Assembly (NCBI RefSeq): GCF_032598905.1
Contig: NZ_CP122458.1
Location: forward strand, 10,007,001-10,071,000
DNA from: Streptomyces sp. 11x1
GTDB lineage: Bacteria > Actinomycetota > Actinomycetes > Streptomycetales > Streptomycetaceae
Direction: 5' to 3'
Length of the DNA: 64,000 nucleotides
Below the pieces are notes generated by a model. It was not told the origin of the DNA, did no database searches, and saw only the letters and a list, made by a program, of their open reading frames with translations. The first letter of the stretch is position 1. Every line of letters starts with the position of its first letter. A program made the position numbers and the translations under genes. Positions 7,780-16,302 of the stretch are shown here, piece after piece.

Positions 7780-8436
7780 ATGGACGCCGAGCTGTTCCCC
7801 CGGAGCCGGACGGAGGTCGCGCCCGGCGCGGTCCATGTGCCCGAGTGGCTGGACGCCGAACAGCAGCGCCACCTCCTGGACGCCTGCCGCGTGTGGGCCC
7901 GCCCGCCCGCCGGGCTCCGCACCGTCCGCACCCCGGGCGGCGGCACGATGACCGCCCGGCAGGTCTGCCTCGGCCGGCACTGGTACCCGTACGCCTACGC
8001 CAGGACCGTCGTCGACGGCGACGGCGCGCCCGTGAAGCCGTTCCCGGACTGGCTGGGGGAGCTGGGCCGGCGCGCCGTCGAGGACACCCTCGGAGCGGAG
8101 GCGGCGACCGCCGCGTACGACATCGCCCTGATCAACTTCTACGACGGTGACGCGCGCATGGGGATGCACCGCGACGCCGACGAGAAGTCGGACGCGCCGG
8201 TGGTGTCGCTGAGCCTCGGTGACAGCTGTCTCTTCCGCTTCGGCAACACGCGGACACGGACCCGGCCCTACACGGACGTGGAGCTGCGCAGCGGTGACCT
8301 CTTCGTGTTCGGCGGGCCGGCCCGGTCCGCCCACCACGGGGTGCCCCGGGTGTATGCGGGGACCGCGCCGGCCGGGCTGGGGCTGGTCGGGCGGCTGAAC
8401 ATCACCCTGCGGGTCGGCGGCTTCGACGACGGCTGA
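7780..8436 (+). CDS. alkB: AlkB-family Fe(II)/2-oxoglutarate DNA-repair dioxygenase
   Basis: 218 aa, matching AlkB. The iron triad appears as MHRDADEKS (His and Asp) and AHHGVPRVY (distal His), followed by RLNITLR with the 2-oxoglutarate-binding Arg. INFYDGDARMGMH is the usual lead-in. It oxidatively removes methyl groups from 1-methyladenine and 3-methylcytosine in DNA or RNA. ATG 7780 begins the conserved product; the GTG at 7762 would add six residues. No Ada gene is adjacent. Confidence 0.93.
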   Translation: MDAELFPRSRTEVAPGAVHVPEWLDAEQQRHLLDACRVWARPPAGLRTVRTPGGGTMTARQVCLGRHWYPYAYARTVVDGDGAPVKPFPDWLGELGRRAVEDTLGAEAATAAYDIALINFYDGDARMGMHRDADEKSDAPVVSLSLGDSCLFRFGNTRTRTRPYTDVELRSGDLFVFGGPARSAHHGVPRVYAGTAPAGLGLVGRLNITLRVGGFDDG

Positions 8437-8487
8437 GGCCCGCCGGGCGGGGTTCGACGCCGAGCGGATCATGGGAGACTCGCCCTC

Positions 8488-9729
8488 ATGGACGGGAAGG
8501 CGGCCCCCAAGGCGGCGGGCGAAGGGACGACGGCACGGACGCGGCTGGACCGGGGCAGGGGCGCGCTCGGTCCGGCGCTGGAGCTGGTGCACACCGGGCG
8601 GGCCCCGACGAGGGCCGTGCTCACCGCCGAACTGGGCGTCACCCGGGCCACCGCCGGTGCCGTGGCCGTCGAGCTGGAGGCGTTGGGGCTGATCCGGGTC
8701 GACGCGCACCCGGGGGCCGCAGCCGGCTCCCAGGGCCGGCCCTCCCACCGCCTGGAAGTCGACGAGGAGGGACCCGTCGCGCTCGCCGCCCAGGTGCACT
8801 CCGACGGCTGGCGCGCCGCGCTGGTCGGGCTCGGCGGGCGGATCGTCGCCACCACACCCGCCTGCGAGATCGTGGACGCCGACCCGGCGAAGGTGCTCGG
8901 CTCGGTCGTCGACGCGGGCGCCGAGCTGCTGGCGGAGACCGGGCGCCGGTGCGTGGGGTCGGGCCTGGCCGTGCCGTCGGCCGTCGCCGAGCCGGCGGGG
9001 CTGGCCCTGAACCCGCTGCACCTTGCGTGGCCGGCCGGGGCGCCGGTCCGGCAGATCTTCGCCGAGCGGGTCCGCGCGGCCGGGATCGCGGGACCCGCGT
9101 TCGCGGCGAACGACGTCAACCTCGCCGCCCTCGCCGAACACCGGCACGGCGCCGGGCGCGGTTCCCACGATCTGCTGTGCGTGGCGACCGGGCACCGGGG
9201 CGTCGGCGGCGCGCTGGTCCTCGACGGCCGTCTGCACACGGGCAGTTCGGGCCTGGCCCTGGAGGTCGGTCACCTCACCGTCAACCCCGAGGGCCGCCCC
9301 TGCCACTGCGGCAGCCGAGGCTGCCTCGACGTCGAGGCCGACCCGCGTGCCTTCCTGTCCGCCGTGGGCCGCGATCCGGGCCCCGAGGGTTCGCTGCTGC
9401 AACAGGCGAACGAACTGATCCGCACCCAGTACGGTGACCCCGGTGTCCGTACGGCCGCCGAGGCCGTCATCGACCGCCTCGGCCTCGGGCTCGCCGGGCT
9501 CGTCAACATCCTCAACCCCGACCGCATCATCCTCGGCGGCATGCACCGCGCCCTGCTCGACGCCGACCCCGACCGGCTGCGGGCGGTCGTCGCCGAGCGC
9601 AGTCTGTGGGGACGGCAGAGCGGGGTCGCCCCGATCCTGGCCTGCACCCTGGATCACAACAGCCTGGTCGGAGCGGCCGAGTTGGCGTGGCAGCCGGTGC
9701 TCGACGACCCGCTGGGCGCGCTGGCCTGA
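8488..9729 (+). CDS. ROK-family transcriptional regulator (NagC/XylR type)
   Basis: 413 aa. An N-terminal winged helix (residues about 25-75, TRAVLTAELGVTRATAGAVAVELEAL) precedes a full ROK domain. The ROK cysteine signature CHCGSRGCLD and a sugar-kinase-like NDVNLAALAE are present. Proteins of this build are repressors that bind a sugar or sugar phosphate; some retain kinase activity. It stands 51 bp after alkB and has no sugar operon directly next to it, so its target is not evident. It converges on gtrA with a 6-bp gap. Confidence 0.9.
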   Translation: MDGKAAPKAAGEGTTARTRLDRGRGALGPALELVHTGRAPTRAVLTAELGVTRATAGAVAVELEALGLIRVDAHPGAAAGSQGRPSHRLEVDEEGPVALAAQVHSDGWRAALVGLGGRIVATTPACEIVDADPAKVLGSVVDAGAELLAETGRRCVGSGLAVPSAVAEPAGLALNPLHLAWPAGAPVRQIFAERVRAAGIAGPAFAANDVNLAALAEHRHGAGRGSHDLLCVATGHRGVGGALVLDGRLHTGSSGLALEVGHLTVNPEGRPCHCGSRGCLDVEADPRAFLSAVGRDPGPEGSLLQQANELIRTQYGDPGVRTAAEAVIDRLGLGLAGLVNILNPDRIILGGMHRALLDADPDRLRAVVAERSLWGRQSGVAPILACTLDHNSLVGAAELAWQPVLDDPLGALA

Positions 9730-9735
9730 GGGGAC

Positions 9736-10170
9736 TCAGCCGGGCCCGGAACCCCGCAGCATGATCATGCGGGACACCAGGAACGTCACCGGGATCGCCG
9801 CCCCGGACGCCAGTAGGGGCGCGAACCTGTTGCCCGCGTGCAGCACGCCCACGATCACGTACACACCCGCCGTCGTGAGCAGGAAATTCGTGGCGTTGGT
9901 CAGCGGGAACAACAGGAATTTACGCCAGGTCGGACGGGTGCGATAAGTGAACCGCGCGTTGAGGAAAAAAGAGCCCGTCATGCTCAGGGCGAATGCGAGA
10001 ACATGCGCGGCGAGATAGGGGAGCGCATTGAGGAACAACAGATAAAGGCCGTAATAGACCCCGGTGTTGACGACTCCGACCAGGGCGAAGGCCATGATCT
10101 GTCTCGATATGCGACGCTCGGGTGCCGGGCGGGCCGCGGGGTGCGGCGGTGTACGCGTCGCCGTCCCCAT
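9736..10170 (-). CDS. GtrA-family polyprenyl-linked sugar flippase-like membrane protein
   Basis: 144 aa with four predicted transmembrane segments, the GtrA length and pattern (FALVGVVNTGVYYGLYLLFL, then FALSMTGSFFLNARFTYR). GtrA proteins are thought to flip undecaprenyl-phosphate sugars made by a GtrB partner. The ATG at 10170 overlaps the TGA of the preceding glycosyltransferase as TGATG, so they form a pair. Because that partner is broken, this protein may have lost its function or may serve another enzyme. Confidence 0.85.
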   Translation of the reverse strand: MGTATRTPPHPAARPAPERRISRQIMAFALVGVVNTGVYYGLYLLFLNALPYLAAHVLAFALSMTGSFFLNARFTYRTRPTWRKFLLFPLTNATNFLLTTAGVYVIVGVLHAGNRFAPLLASGAAIPVTFLVSRMIMLRGSGPG

Positions 10171-10951
10171 CAGCGAATGAGGTCCTTCGTCGTGCCGCAC
10201 GCGGCGTGCCCCTCCGTCTGTTCCGCGTTGGTCGCCTGCACCAGGAAGTGCGGGCGCCCCTTCACCTCGTAATAGATCCGGCCGGTGTACTCCCCGATCA
10301 CCCCGAGCATGATCATCTGTCCTCCGGCGAGGGCGGTCACGGCCATGACGATGGTGACATAGCCCGGCGTCTCCACGTCGTTGACGAGTCGTCACCCACG
10401 ATCCAGGCCGCGTGGAGCCCCGTGCACACCAGCAGCCACAGACCGAGGTGGAGGGCAGCAGGCAGCGGACGGTTGTTGAAAGAGGGCAGCCCGTCCAGTC
10501 CGTAGTTCAGGAGCGACCGGAAGCTCCAGGAGCTGCGCCCGTGCCGGCGCGCGGCGTTCTCGTACTCGAAGGTCGTCCCGGGGAAACCGACCCGGGCGAA
10601 TAGCCCCTTGGAGAAGTGGTTGTACTCCGTCAGGTCCAGGACGGCGTCGACGACCCGGCGTGACAGCAGCCGGAAGTCCCCCACGCCGTCGACGAGTTCC
10701 ACGTCGACGAGCCGGTTCACCAGCCGGTGGTACAGGCGGGCGGCGGCGGTGCGCAGCAGGCCGCTCCGGGTGCGCCGGCCGAAGGGGTGACTGCGGGCCA
10801 CGACATCGGCGGCGTAGAGCACGGCGAGGGTGAACGCGGTGGCGAGCAGCGCGGCTTTTCTCCGCGGTCGAACTCCCGCCGCGGAACGGGTTTTCGGTTT
10901 CACACCCCGACCCTGTCCGCTCGGCACACCGAGTTCCGCTGAACTACCCAC
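10170..10951 (-). pseudogene. Broken GtrB/DPM1-type family 2 glycosyltransferase
   Basis: The C-terminal part of a GtrB-like enzyme is clear but split over two frames. One frame carries ARLYHRLVNRLVDVELVDG and GDFRLLSRRVVDAVLDL. After about 10390 the other frame carries ETPGYVTIVMAVTALAGG and GVIGEYTGRIYYEVKGRPHF. Adding one C near 10389-10391 would join them. The usual N-terminal GT-A half with its DxD and QDPPE region is missing and replaced by about 55 unrelated residues. The enzyme cannot be active as read. The 150 bp upstream (10952-11101) has lower GC and holds no recognisable gene. Confidence 0.8.
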
Positions 10952-11101
10952 TTCATTTTCCGACGGACCTTCCTTTCGGTTCGCCGGATCTGAGGCTCGT
11001 GGCTCGTTGAAGGTTGTGCCGCCGAGGAAAAGTGAAAGCGATAGTTCCGAATGGCGCGGGGGAGGGGAGAGGGGTAATTGAATTGATGGATACGGGAGTT
11101 G

Positions 11102-11974
11102 TCATCCAGGTGATCGACGGGTGAACTCGGCCGTGAGACTCCACAGCGCGGCCACCTGGGGCCGCCGCAGATCCGCCCGCCGGACGCACAGCCCGATCAG
11201 GAACGGCCGCGGAGGCGTGTGGGTCGGTACCACCGTGAGCCGGTCGCGTACGGCGCTGTGGTCCAGCACCAGGCGGGGGACCACGCCCGTGCCGCAGCCC
11301 AGCGCGACGAGGGTCAACAGCGCCTCGTGGCCCTCCGGTTCGGCCGCCAGGTCGGGGGCGGTGCCGCGGGCGCGGAACCACCGGTCGGCCGCGTCGCGCA
11401 CCGCCCCTCGGTGGGGAAGCACGAAGGGCCCGTCGAGGCCGGGGTCGGGGCGGTGGTGCGCAGTGACGAACACCAGGTCCGTCGTCGCCACGGTCCGGCT
11501 CACCAGCGGCTCCGGCAACCGCGTCGGGAGGCCCGCGACCGCCACGTCCACCTCGCCCTCGTCCAGCCGCGCCGGCGCGGTCGCCGCGTCTCCGGTGCGC
11601 AGGTCGAGTCGGACCTGGGGATGGGCCGCACGGAAGGGCGTCAGCAGCTTCGGCAGCAGCGCCTGACACGCGGTCACCGTCGCGAACACGGTCAGCCGCC
11701 CGGTGAGTTCGGCAGGGTCCGGGTGCTCCTCCCGGTACGCCCGCCACAACTCCAGCGCCTGGGCGGCGTATTCGCGGAAGCGATGCCCCTCGGCCGTCAG
11801 TGCGACACTCCTCGGCCCCCGGTCGAGGAGCCGGTGCCCGAGGTCGGATTCCAGCCGCTGCACGGTCCGGGTCAGGGTCGCCGGGCTGACATGGCAGTCC
11901 AGGCTGGTCCGCCCGAAGTTCAGCGTCCCGGCCAGATGGAGGAAGAGCCGAAGCTCGCGATGGTCGTCCCGCAC
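11102..11974 (-). CDS. ilvY: IlvY-like LysR regulator of the divergent reductoisomerase gene
   Basis: 290 aa with an N-terminal LysR helix-turn-helix and a co-inducer domain. The start region (LRLFLHLAGTLNFGRTSLDCHVS) and later TGDAATAPARL and GHEALLTLVALGCGTGVVP resemble enterobacterial IlvY closely as remembered. GTG 11974 is preferred to TTG 12004 because it gives the IlvY-like N-terminus. IlvY activates ilvC when bound by acetolactate or acetohydroxybutyrate. It is divergent from the ilvC gene with an 88-bp gap, exactly the enteric ilvY-ilvC arrangement. Confidence 0.87.
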   Translation of the reverse strand: MRDDHRELRLFLHLAGTLNFGRTSLDCHVSPATLTRTVQRLESDLGHRLLDRGPRSVALTAEGHRFREYAAQALELWRAYREEHPDPAELTGRLTVFATVTACQALLPKLLTPFRAAHPQVRLDLRTGDAATAPARLDEGEVDVAVAGLPTRLPEPLVSRTVATTDLVFVTAHHRPDPGLDGPFVLPHRGAVRDAADRWFRARGTAPDLAAEPEGHEALLTLVALGCGTGVVPRLVLDHSAVRDRLTVVPTHTPPRPFLIGLCVRRADLRRPQVAALWSLTAEFTRRSPG

Positions 11975-12000
11975 ACTGCCACCTGTGCCTTTCGCTTTCT

Positions 12001-12056
12001 GCAACGCCCCGCTGCGAAGGTTGCGCTTGTCGCAACGCTCGCCGGGACCCTACAAC
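12001..12056 (+). promoter_or_regulatory. ilvC promoter with overlapping IlvY-type operator palindromes
   Basis: TTGCG (12021-12025) and CGCAA (12031-12035) form a 15-bp palindrome, and GCAAC (12001-12005) pairs with GTTGC (12020-12024). IlvY sites are of TTGC/GCAA type. A promoter TTGTCG (12027-12032), 18-base spacer, TACAAC (12051-12056) overlaps the palindrome. Its predicted start lies at or next to the ATG at 12063, so the mRNA is probably leaderless. Confidence 0.7.
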
Positions 12057-12062
12057 TCCACC

Positions 12063-13520
12063 ATGACCACCTCCACTGTCTTCTCCCTCGAAACCATGGA
12101 CGTGCCCGGCGGTACCGAGACCGTCCTGCGTGGCGGCCGCCACCTCTTCCCCCTGTTACCGCGGGCCTTCGCCGGGGTCCGGCGCATCGGGGTCGTCGGC
12201 TGGGGACCGCAGGGCCGGGCCCAGGCCCGCAACCTGCGCGACTCCCTCTCCGGCACCGGGATCACCGTCTCGGTCGGCCTGCGCCCCGGCTCGGCCTCGG
12301 CCGCCGACGCCCGTGCCCACGGTTTCACCGAGGCGGACGGCACCCTCGGCGACTGGCTCGCCGTCACCGCCGAGAGCGACCTCGTCATCCTGCTGATCGC
12401 CGACGCGGCACTCGCCGCCCACCGCCGGGAGATCTTCGCCGCCCTGAAGCCCGGCGCCACCATCGGCCTCTCCCACGGCTTCCTGCTCGGCCACCTCCGG
12501 GCGACCGGCGGCGACTTCCCGCCCGGCCACGGTGTCATCGCCGTCTGCCCGAAGGGGATGGGCGACTCGGTCCGCCGCCTCTACGAGCAGGGGGCCGAGA
12601 TCAACGGCGCCGGGATCAACAGCAGTTACGCCGTCCACGCCGATCCCGACGGCCACGCGACCGACCGCGCCCTCGCCTGGTCGGTCGCCCTCGGCTCCCC
12701 GTACACCTTCCGCACAACCCTGGAGAGCGAGTACCTCTCCGACATCGTCGGCGAGCGTGCCATCCTGCTCGGCGCCGTGCACGGCATCGTGGAGAGCCTC
12801 TACACCCGCCACCGGCTCGCCGACGACGACGAGGTGACCGCGTACGAGCGTTCCTGCGAGAACATCACCGGTCCGATCGCCCGCACCATCTCCGGTGCCG
12901 GCCTGCGCGCGGTCCGTGAGAACCTCGACACGGACGGACGGGGCGTCTTCGACCGGGCCTACACCGCCACCTACGGGCCCGCCCGGGAGATCGTCGCGGA
13001 GATCTACGACGAGGTGGCCGACGGCACCGAGCTGCGCAGCGTCGTCCTGGCCGAACGCCGCCTCGGTGCCCGCCCGATGAGCGAGATCGGCGGTTCACCG
13101 ATGTGGTCGGTGAGCGCCCGGGCACACGCCCGCCGGGGAGAATGCGACCTGCCCGTCGACCCGTTCACCGCAGGGGTTTTCATCGCCACGATGACCGCGC
13201 AGATCGACGAGTTCGTCGAGCGCGGCCACCCCTGGTCGGAGATCGTCAACGAGTCCGTCATCGAGGCCGTCGACTCCCTCCTGCCCTACATGCGTGCCCG
13301 GGACGTCGCCCACATGGTCGACAACTGCTCCCGCACGGCCCGCCTCGGTGCCCGCCGCTGGGGCCCCCGCTTCGAGGCCGCCTACACGCAGATCGCCTAC
13401 CCCGCCGCCGAACACCCCGCCGACGAGGCTCTGTTGGCTTCCTTCACCGCCCACCCCGTGCACCGCGCCCTGGCGGCGGCGGCGAAGCTCCGGCCGCCGG
13501 TGGACATCTCGGTGGTCTGA
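12063..13520 (+). CDS. ilvC: Class II (long, plant-like) ketol-acid reductoisomerase
   Basis: 485 aa, against about 335 for the class I enzyme normal in actinomycetes. Catalyses NADPH-dependent isomeroreduction of acetolactate in valine/isoleucine synthesis. Motifs match the chloroplast enzyme of plants: GWGPQGRAQARNLRDSL (NADPH loop), AVCPKGMGDSVRRLY, GAGINSSYAVH, EYLSDIVGERAILLGAVHG (Mg ligands Asp and Glu), INESVIEAVDSL, VDNCSRTARLG and the ending RPPVDIS. No transit peptide is present. It is divergent from ilvY and alone in its transcript, with no ilvBN nearby. This strongly suggests a second, acquired enzyme beside the housekeeping ilvBNC. Confidence 0.93.
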   Translation: MTTSTVFSLETMDVPGGTETVLRGGRHLFPLLPRAFAGVRRIGVVGWGPQGRAQARNLRDSLSGTGITVSVGLRPGSASAADARAHGFTEADGTLGDWLAVTAESDLVILLIADAALAAHRREIFAALKPGATIGLSHGFLLGHLRATGGDFPPGHGVIAVCPKGMGDSVRRLYEQGAEINGAGINSSYAVHADPDGHATDRALAWSVALGSPYTFRTTLESEYLSDIVGERAILLGAVHGIVESLYTRHRLADDDEVTAYERSCENITGPIARTISGAGLRAVRENLDTDGRGVFDRAYTATYGPAREIVAEIYDEVADGTELRSVVLAERRLGARPMSEIGGSPMWSVSARAHARRGECDLPVDPFTAGVFIATMTAQIDEFVERGHPWSEIVNESVIEAVDSLLPYMRARDVAHMVDNCSRTARLGARRWGPRFEAAYTQIAYPAAEHPADEALLASFTAHPVHRALAAAAKLRPPVDISVV

Positions 13521-13539
13521 AGGGCCTGAAGGGTGGTCA

Positions 13540-13573
13540 CCGCCCGGTCAGCCTGCGACGGCCGACCGGGCGG
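13540..13573. terminator. Bidirectional terminator between ilvC and the ATPase gene
   Basis: CCGCCCGGTC (13540-13549) and GACCGGGCGG (13564-13573) form a perfect 10-bp stem with a 14-base loop. It lies 20 bases past the ilvC stop and spans the stop of the converging gene, so it can serve both. Confidence 0.75.
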
Positions 13574-14099
13574 GAGCGTGTTCGGGCCTGTGCCCACGCG
13601 CGGCGGGCCTGCGTCCGGTGTCGTACGGCGGAGCGGTGTCGAGCGTCAGCCCGGTGTCGAGCGTCAGGCCAGTGTCGTACGGTGAGATCTTCGGTACCGC
13701 GGCCGAGGATGCCGGCAGGGTGAACCACACGACCTTCCCCGTCTCGCTGTGCGGCCGCACACCCCAGCTCTCGCTCACCGCGGCGACCATCGCGAGCCCT
13801 CGGCCGCAGGTGGCGAAGGGGTCCGCGTCCTGGACGACCGGGAGACGGGGGTCGTGGTCGTGCACCGAGACCGTGAGCCGGTCGAGGAGCAATTCCATCT
13901 CCACGGTGCATGTCTTGTCCGGTTCCGCGTGCCGGTGGACGTTGGACAGCAGCTCGGTAACCCCGAGTGCGGCCCGCTCTATCAAGGGATCCAGATGCCA
14001 GTAGCGCAATTGCGCAGATACGATTCTGCGGACCTGGCCGATCCGCGACGGCAGGGCTTGGAGCTCCACCGTGCAGTGCCTGCTTTGCTGGCTGATCAC
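13548..14099 (-). CDS. Anti-sigma-factor-like ATP-binding protein (HATPase, RsbW type)
   Basis: 183 aa. The GHKL ATPase boxes are visible: ALGVTELLSNVHRHA (N box), VHDHDPRLPVV (G1) and GRGLAMVAAVSESWG (G2). Streptomyces have dozens of such kinases acting on anti-anti-sigma factors or signalling partners. GTG 14099 is supported by GGGGAG eight bases upstream and by the typical Streptomyces N-terminus ISQQSRHCTVELQ; ATG 14222 is less likely. The tail repeats Asp-Thr-Gly-Leu-Thr-Leu, encoded by short tandem DNA repeats at about 13636-13675. The partner is unknown. Confidence 0.85.
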   Translation of the reverse strand: MISQQSRHCTVELQALPSRIGQVRRIVSAQLRYWHLDPLIERAALGVTELLSNVHRHAEPDKTCTVEMELLLDRLTVSVHDHDPRLPVVQDADPFATCGRGLAMVAAVSESWGVRPHSETGKVVWFTLPASSAAVPKISPYDTGLTLDTGLTLDTAPPYDTGRRPAARGHRPEHAPARSAVAG

Positions 14100-14370
14100 G
14101 GCTGCGACTCCCCGAATTGAGTCCGGAAGAAGATCGGAGTACGGATCCAGCGAGGTGGCTGGGCGAAAAACGCCGCCTGCTGAGGTGCGGCCGCCTACGA
14201 CTGCCGCCTGGGGCGGAGGCATGAGCCGCCGCCTGCTCGTGGGGTGGCTGTCGACGACCGCCGCCCGCTGACGTGGCCGGCGGGCTGGTTCGCAGCGTTA
14301 TCGCCGGTAAACCCAGAGTGACGTGACACCAGAGTGACCCAGGGGGCCCGGTCCCGCAACTCGCGGTTCG

Positions 14371-14694
14371 TCAGCCGCTGCGACCGGCCGCCCTGCGCAC
14401 CGCCTCTATGAACCGGCGCGCGGACGGTGGACCGGGCTTGCCCGGAGCGGGGTCGTGCTCGTTCAGCGTGAGCGTGTAGCGGGTGCCGTTCACATCGGCC
14501 AACGCCCGGTCCTCGTTGGCGAACCAGGGCTTCGAGGCCCGCACCGCCTGCACCGGCGCGCTGTCGATCTCGCTGCCGTAACTGGTGAGCAGTTGCAGTC
14601 GGCCGTCCTCGATCCGGACCTGCCCCGCCCGGGTGAGCTGCCGCAACCTCTTCCCGATCCGCACGCCCGTGGCCGTGAACTCCGGCTCGGCCAT
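14371..14694 (-). CDS. Small conserved-looking protein of unknown function
   Basis: 107 aa, start at ATG 14694. The protein is soluble and mixed alpha/beta, with IGKRLRQLTRAGQVRIEDG near the N-terminus and KPWFANEDRALADVNG in the middle. No catalytic motif or membrane segment is seen. Its codon pattern is that of a real gene, and frame extension beyond 14694 is low quality. The 148 bp between this gene and 14222 hold CCAGAGTGAC twice (near 14310 and 14328) but no gene. I do not recognise the family. Confidence 0.65.
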   Translation of the reverse strand: MAEPEFTATGVRIGKRLRQLTRAGQVRIEDGRLQLLTSYGSEIDSAPVQAVRASKPWFANEDRALADVNGTRYTLTLNEHDPAPGKPGPPSARRFIEAVRRAAGRSG

Positions 14695-15050
14695 GTACCC
14701 CGCCCCCTCGTGCGCTCCGACTGTGCCCTGTCGTCTGATCCGTCGCGGACCGTGATCCAGTGTGCCCGAGATCGTCTCCCCCTGGACGGCTCCGGCGGTG
14801 TCGACCCGGCCCGTGCGGTGAAGTCTGCCCGTCCCCCGCGTCGAGCACCAGTGCGCACGGTGGACGGGGGGCGGGGTTCCGGCGCATGCGCGGCATGCGC
14901 CCCCCATGCGCCCCGCGCATCCTTGCCACAGGAGTCTCTTTGAGGGACTCAAAGGCATGTTTATGCAGGTGAGAAGCGTGCGGAAGGTGTCTATCATCGG
15001 GACGTCCGACGCCGCGATCCGCCGTCGGCGCAATGCGTGAGGAGCACGCC
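14695..15050. promoter_or_regulatory. Divergent intergenic region with palindrome before the PLP enzyme
   Basis: No gene is seen in these 356 bp. TTTGAGGGACTCAAA at 14939-14953 is a perfect 6-bp inverted repeat around GGA, a plausible operator. A -10-like TATCAT lies at 14992-14997. GCATGCGC-type motifs recur near 14882-14917 (GCATGCGCGGCATGCGC). The palindrome is placed to control the gene starting at 15051. Confidence 0.5.
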
Positions 15051-16175
15051 GTGAGCACCGCCCACCCCACCCGTCCTGGCGCCACCCTCGACGTCGATCA
15101 CAGCGACACCGAGTACCGCGGCTGGCTCAAAGAGGCCGTCCGCAAGGTCCAGGCGGACGCCAACCGCTCGGCCGACACCCATCTGCTGCGCTTCCCGCTG
15201 CCCGAGAGCTGGGGGATCGACCTGTATCTCAAGGACGAGTCGACCCACCCCACCGGCAGCCTGAAGCACCGCCTCGCCCGCTCCCTGTTCCTCTACGGCC
15301 TGTGCAACGGCTGGATCCGGCCGGGCCGCCCCGTCATCGAGGCCTCCAGCGGTTCCACGGCCGTCTCCGAGGCGTACTTCGCCAAACTGATCGGCGTCCC
15401 CTTCATCGCCGTCATGCCCCGCACGACCAGCGCCGAGAAGATCCGTCTGATCGAGTTCCACGGCGGACGCTGCCACTTCGTCGACGACTCACGCAGGATG
15501 TACGAGGAGTCGGCCCGCCTCGCGGTGGAGACCGGCGGCCACTACATGGACCAGTTCACGTACGCCGAGCGGGCCACGGACTGGCGCGGCAACAACAACA
15601 TCGCCGAATCCGTTTTCCGCCAGCTCCGTCTGGAGCGCTTCCCCGAGCCCGCCTGGATCGTCGCCACTGCCGGGACGGGCGGCACCTCAGCGACCATCGC
15701 CCGCTACGTCCACTACATGCAGTACGACACCCGCATCTGTGTCGCCGACCCGGAGAACTCCTGTTTCTTCGAGGGCTGGACCACCGGCGACCCCGACGTC
15801 ACCTGCGACTGCGGCTCCCGCATCGAGGGCATCGGCCGCCCCCGCATGGAGCCCAGCTTCGTCCCCGGTGCCGTCGACCGCATGATGAAGGTGCCCGACG
15901 CCGCCAGCGTCGCCGCCGTCAGAGCCCTGGAGAACGCGATCGGCCGCAAGGCCGGCGGCTCCACCGGCACGGGCCTGTGGAGCGCCCTCAAGATCGTCGC
16001 CGAGATGGTGGCCGAGGGCCGTCAGGGCAGCGTGGTCACCCTCCTGTGCGACCCGGGCGACCGCTACCTCGACAAGTACTACTCCGACGAGTGGCTCCGG
16101 CGGCAGGGCCTGGACATCGAGCCGTACGCGGTGGCGATCGAGAGGCTGCTGACGACGGGCGTCTGGACGGACTGA
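15051..16175 (+). CDS. PLP-dependent cysteine desulfhydrase-like protein (Cds1 family)
   Basis: 374 aa, fold type II PLP enzyme of the cysteine synthase superfamily. [15 protein letters not shown] carries the PLP lysine, [17 protein letters not shown] the substrate loop, and [14 protein letters not shown] the phosphate loop. The sequence looks like the mycobacterial Cds1 type, a cysteine desulfhydrase releasing H2S, pyruvate and ammonia, rather than CysK or CysM. GTG 15051 is set by GAGGAG six bases upstream; ATG 15033 has none. It stands alone between divergent and convergent neighbours. Activity is inferred from family only. Confidence 0.85.
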   Translation: MSTAHPTRPGATLDVDHSDTEYRGWLKEAVRKVQADANRSADTHLLRFPLPESWGIDLYLKDESTHPTGSLKHRLARSLFLYGLCNGWIRPGRPVIEASSGSTAVSEAYFAKLIGVPFIAVMPRTTSAEKIRLIEFHGGRCHFVDDSRRMYEESARLAVETGGHYMDQFTYAERATDWRGNNNIAESVFRQLRLERFPEPAWIVATAGTGGTSATIARYVHYMQYDTRICVADPENSCFFEGWTTGDPDVTCDCGSRIEGIGRPRMEPSFVPGAVDRMMKVPDAASVAAVRALENAIGRKAGGSTGTGLWSALKIVAEMVAEGRQGSVVTLLCDPGDRYLDKYYSDEWLRRQGLDIEPYAVAIERLLTTGVWTD

Positions 16176-16302
16176 GGCGCGCTTGTCCCCGCCGTGCACG
16201 TCCGCGCCCCGTCAGGGGCGCGGGGAACTGCGCGACCAGCCACGAACGACCCCCAGCCTCGAACCGACCTCATCCGTGGCGGTGCTCAGAAGGTCCGCGC
16301 GC

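Noticed and set aside
10170..10951. Programmed frameshift in the GtrB-like gene
   Set aside because: No slippery sequence with a structure was seen, and the catalytic half is missing as well.
11703..12062. Upstream extension of the reductoisomerase frame
   Set aside because: It runs antisense through ilvY and ignores the promoter; ATG 12063 matches the plant-type N-terminus.
14880..14920. GCATGCGC repeats as an integration or tRNA-end site
   Set aside because: No tRNA gene, integrase or matching second copy was seen.
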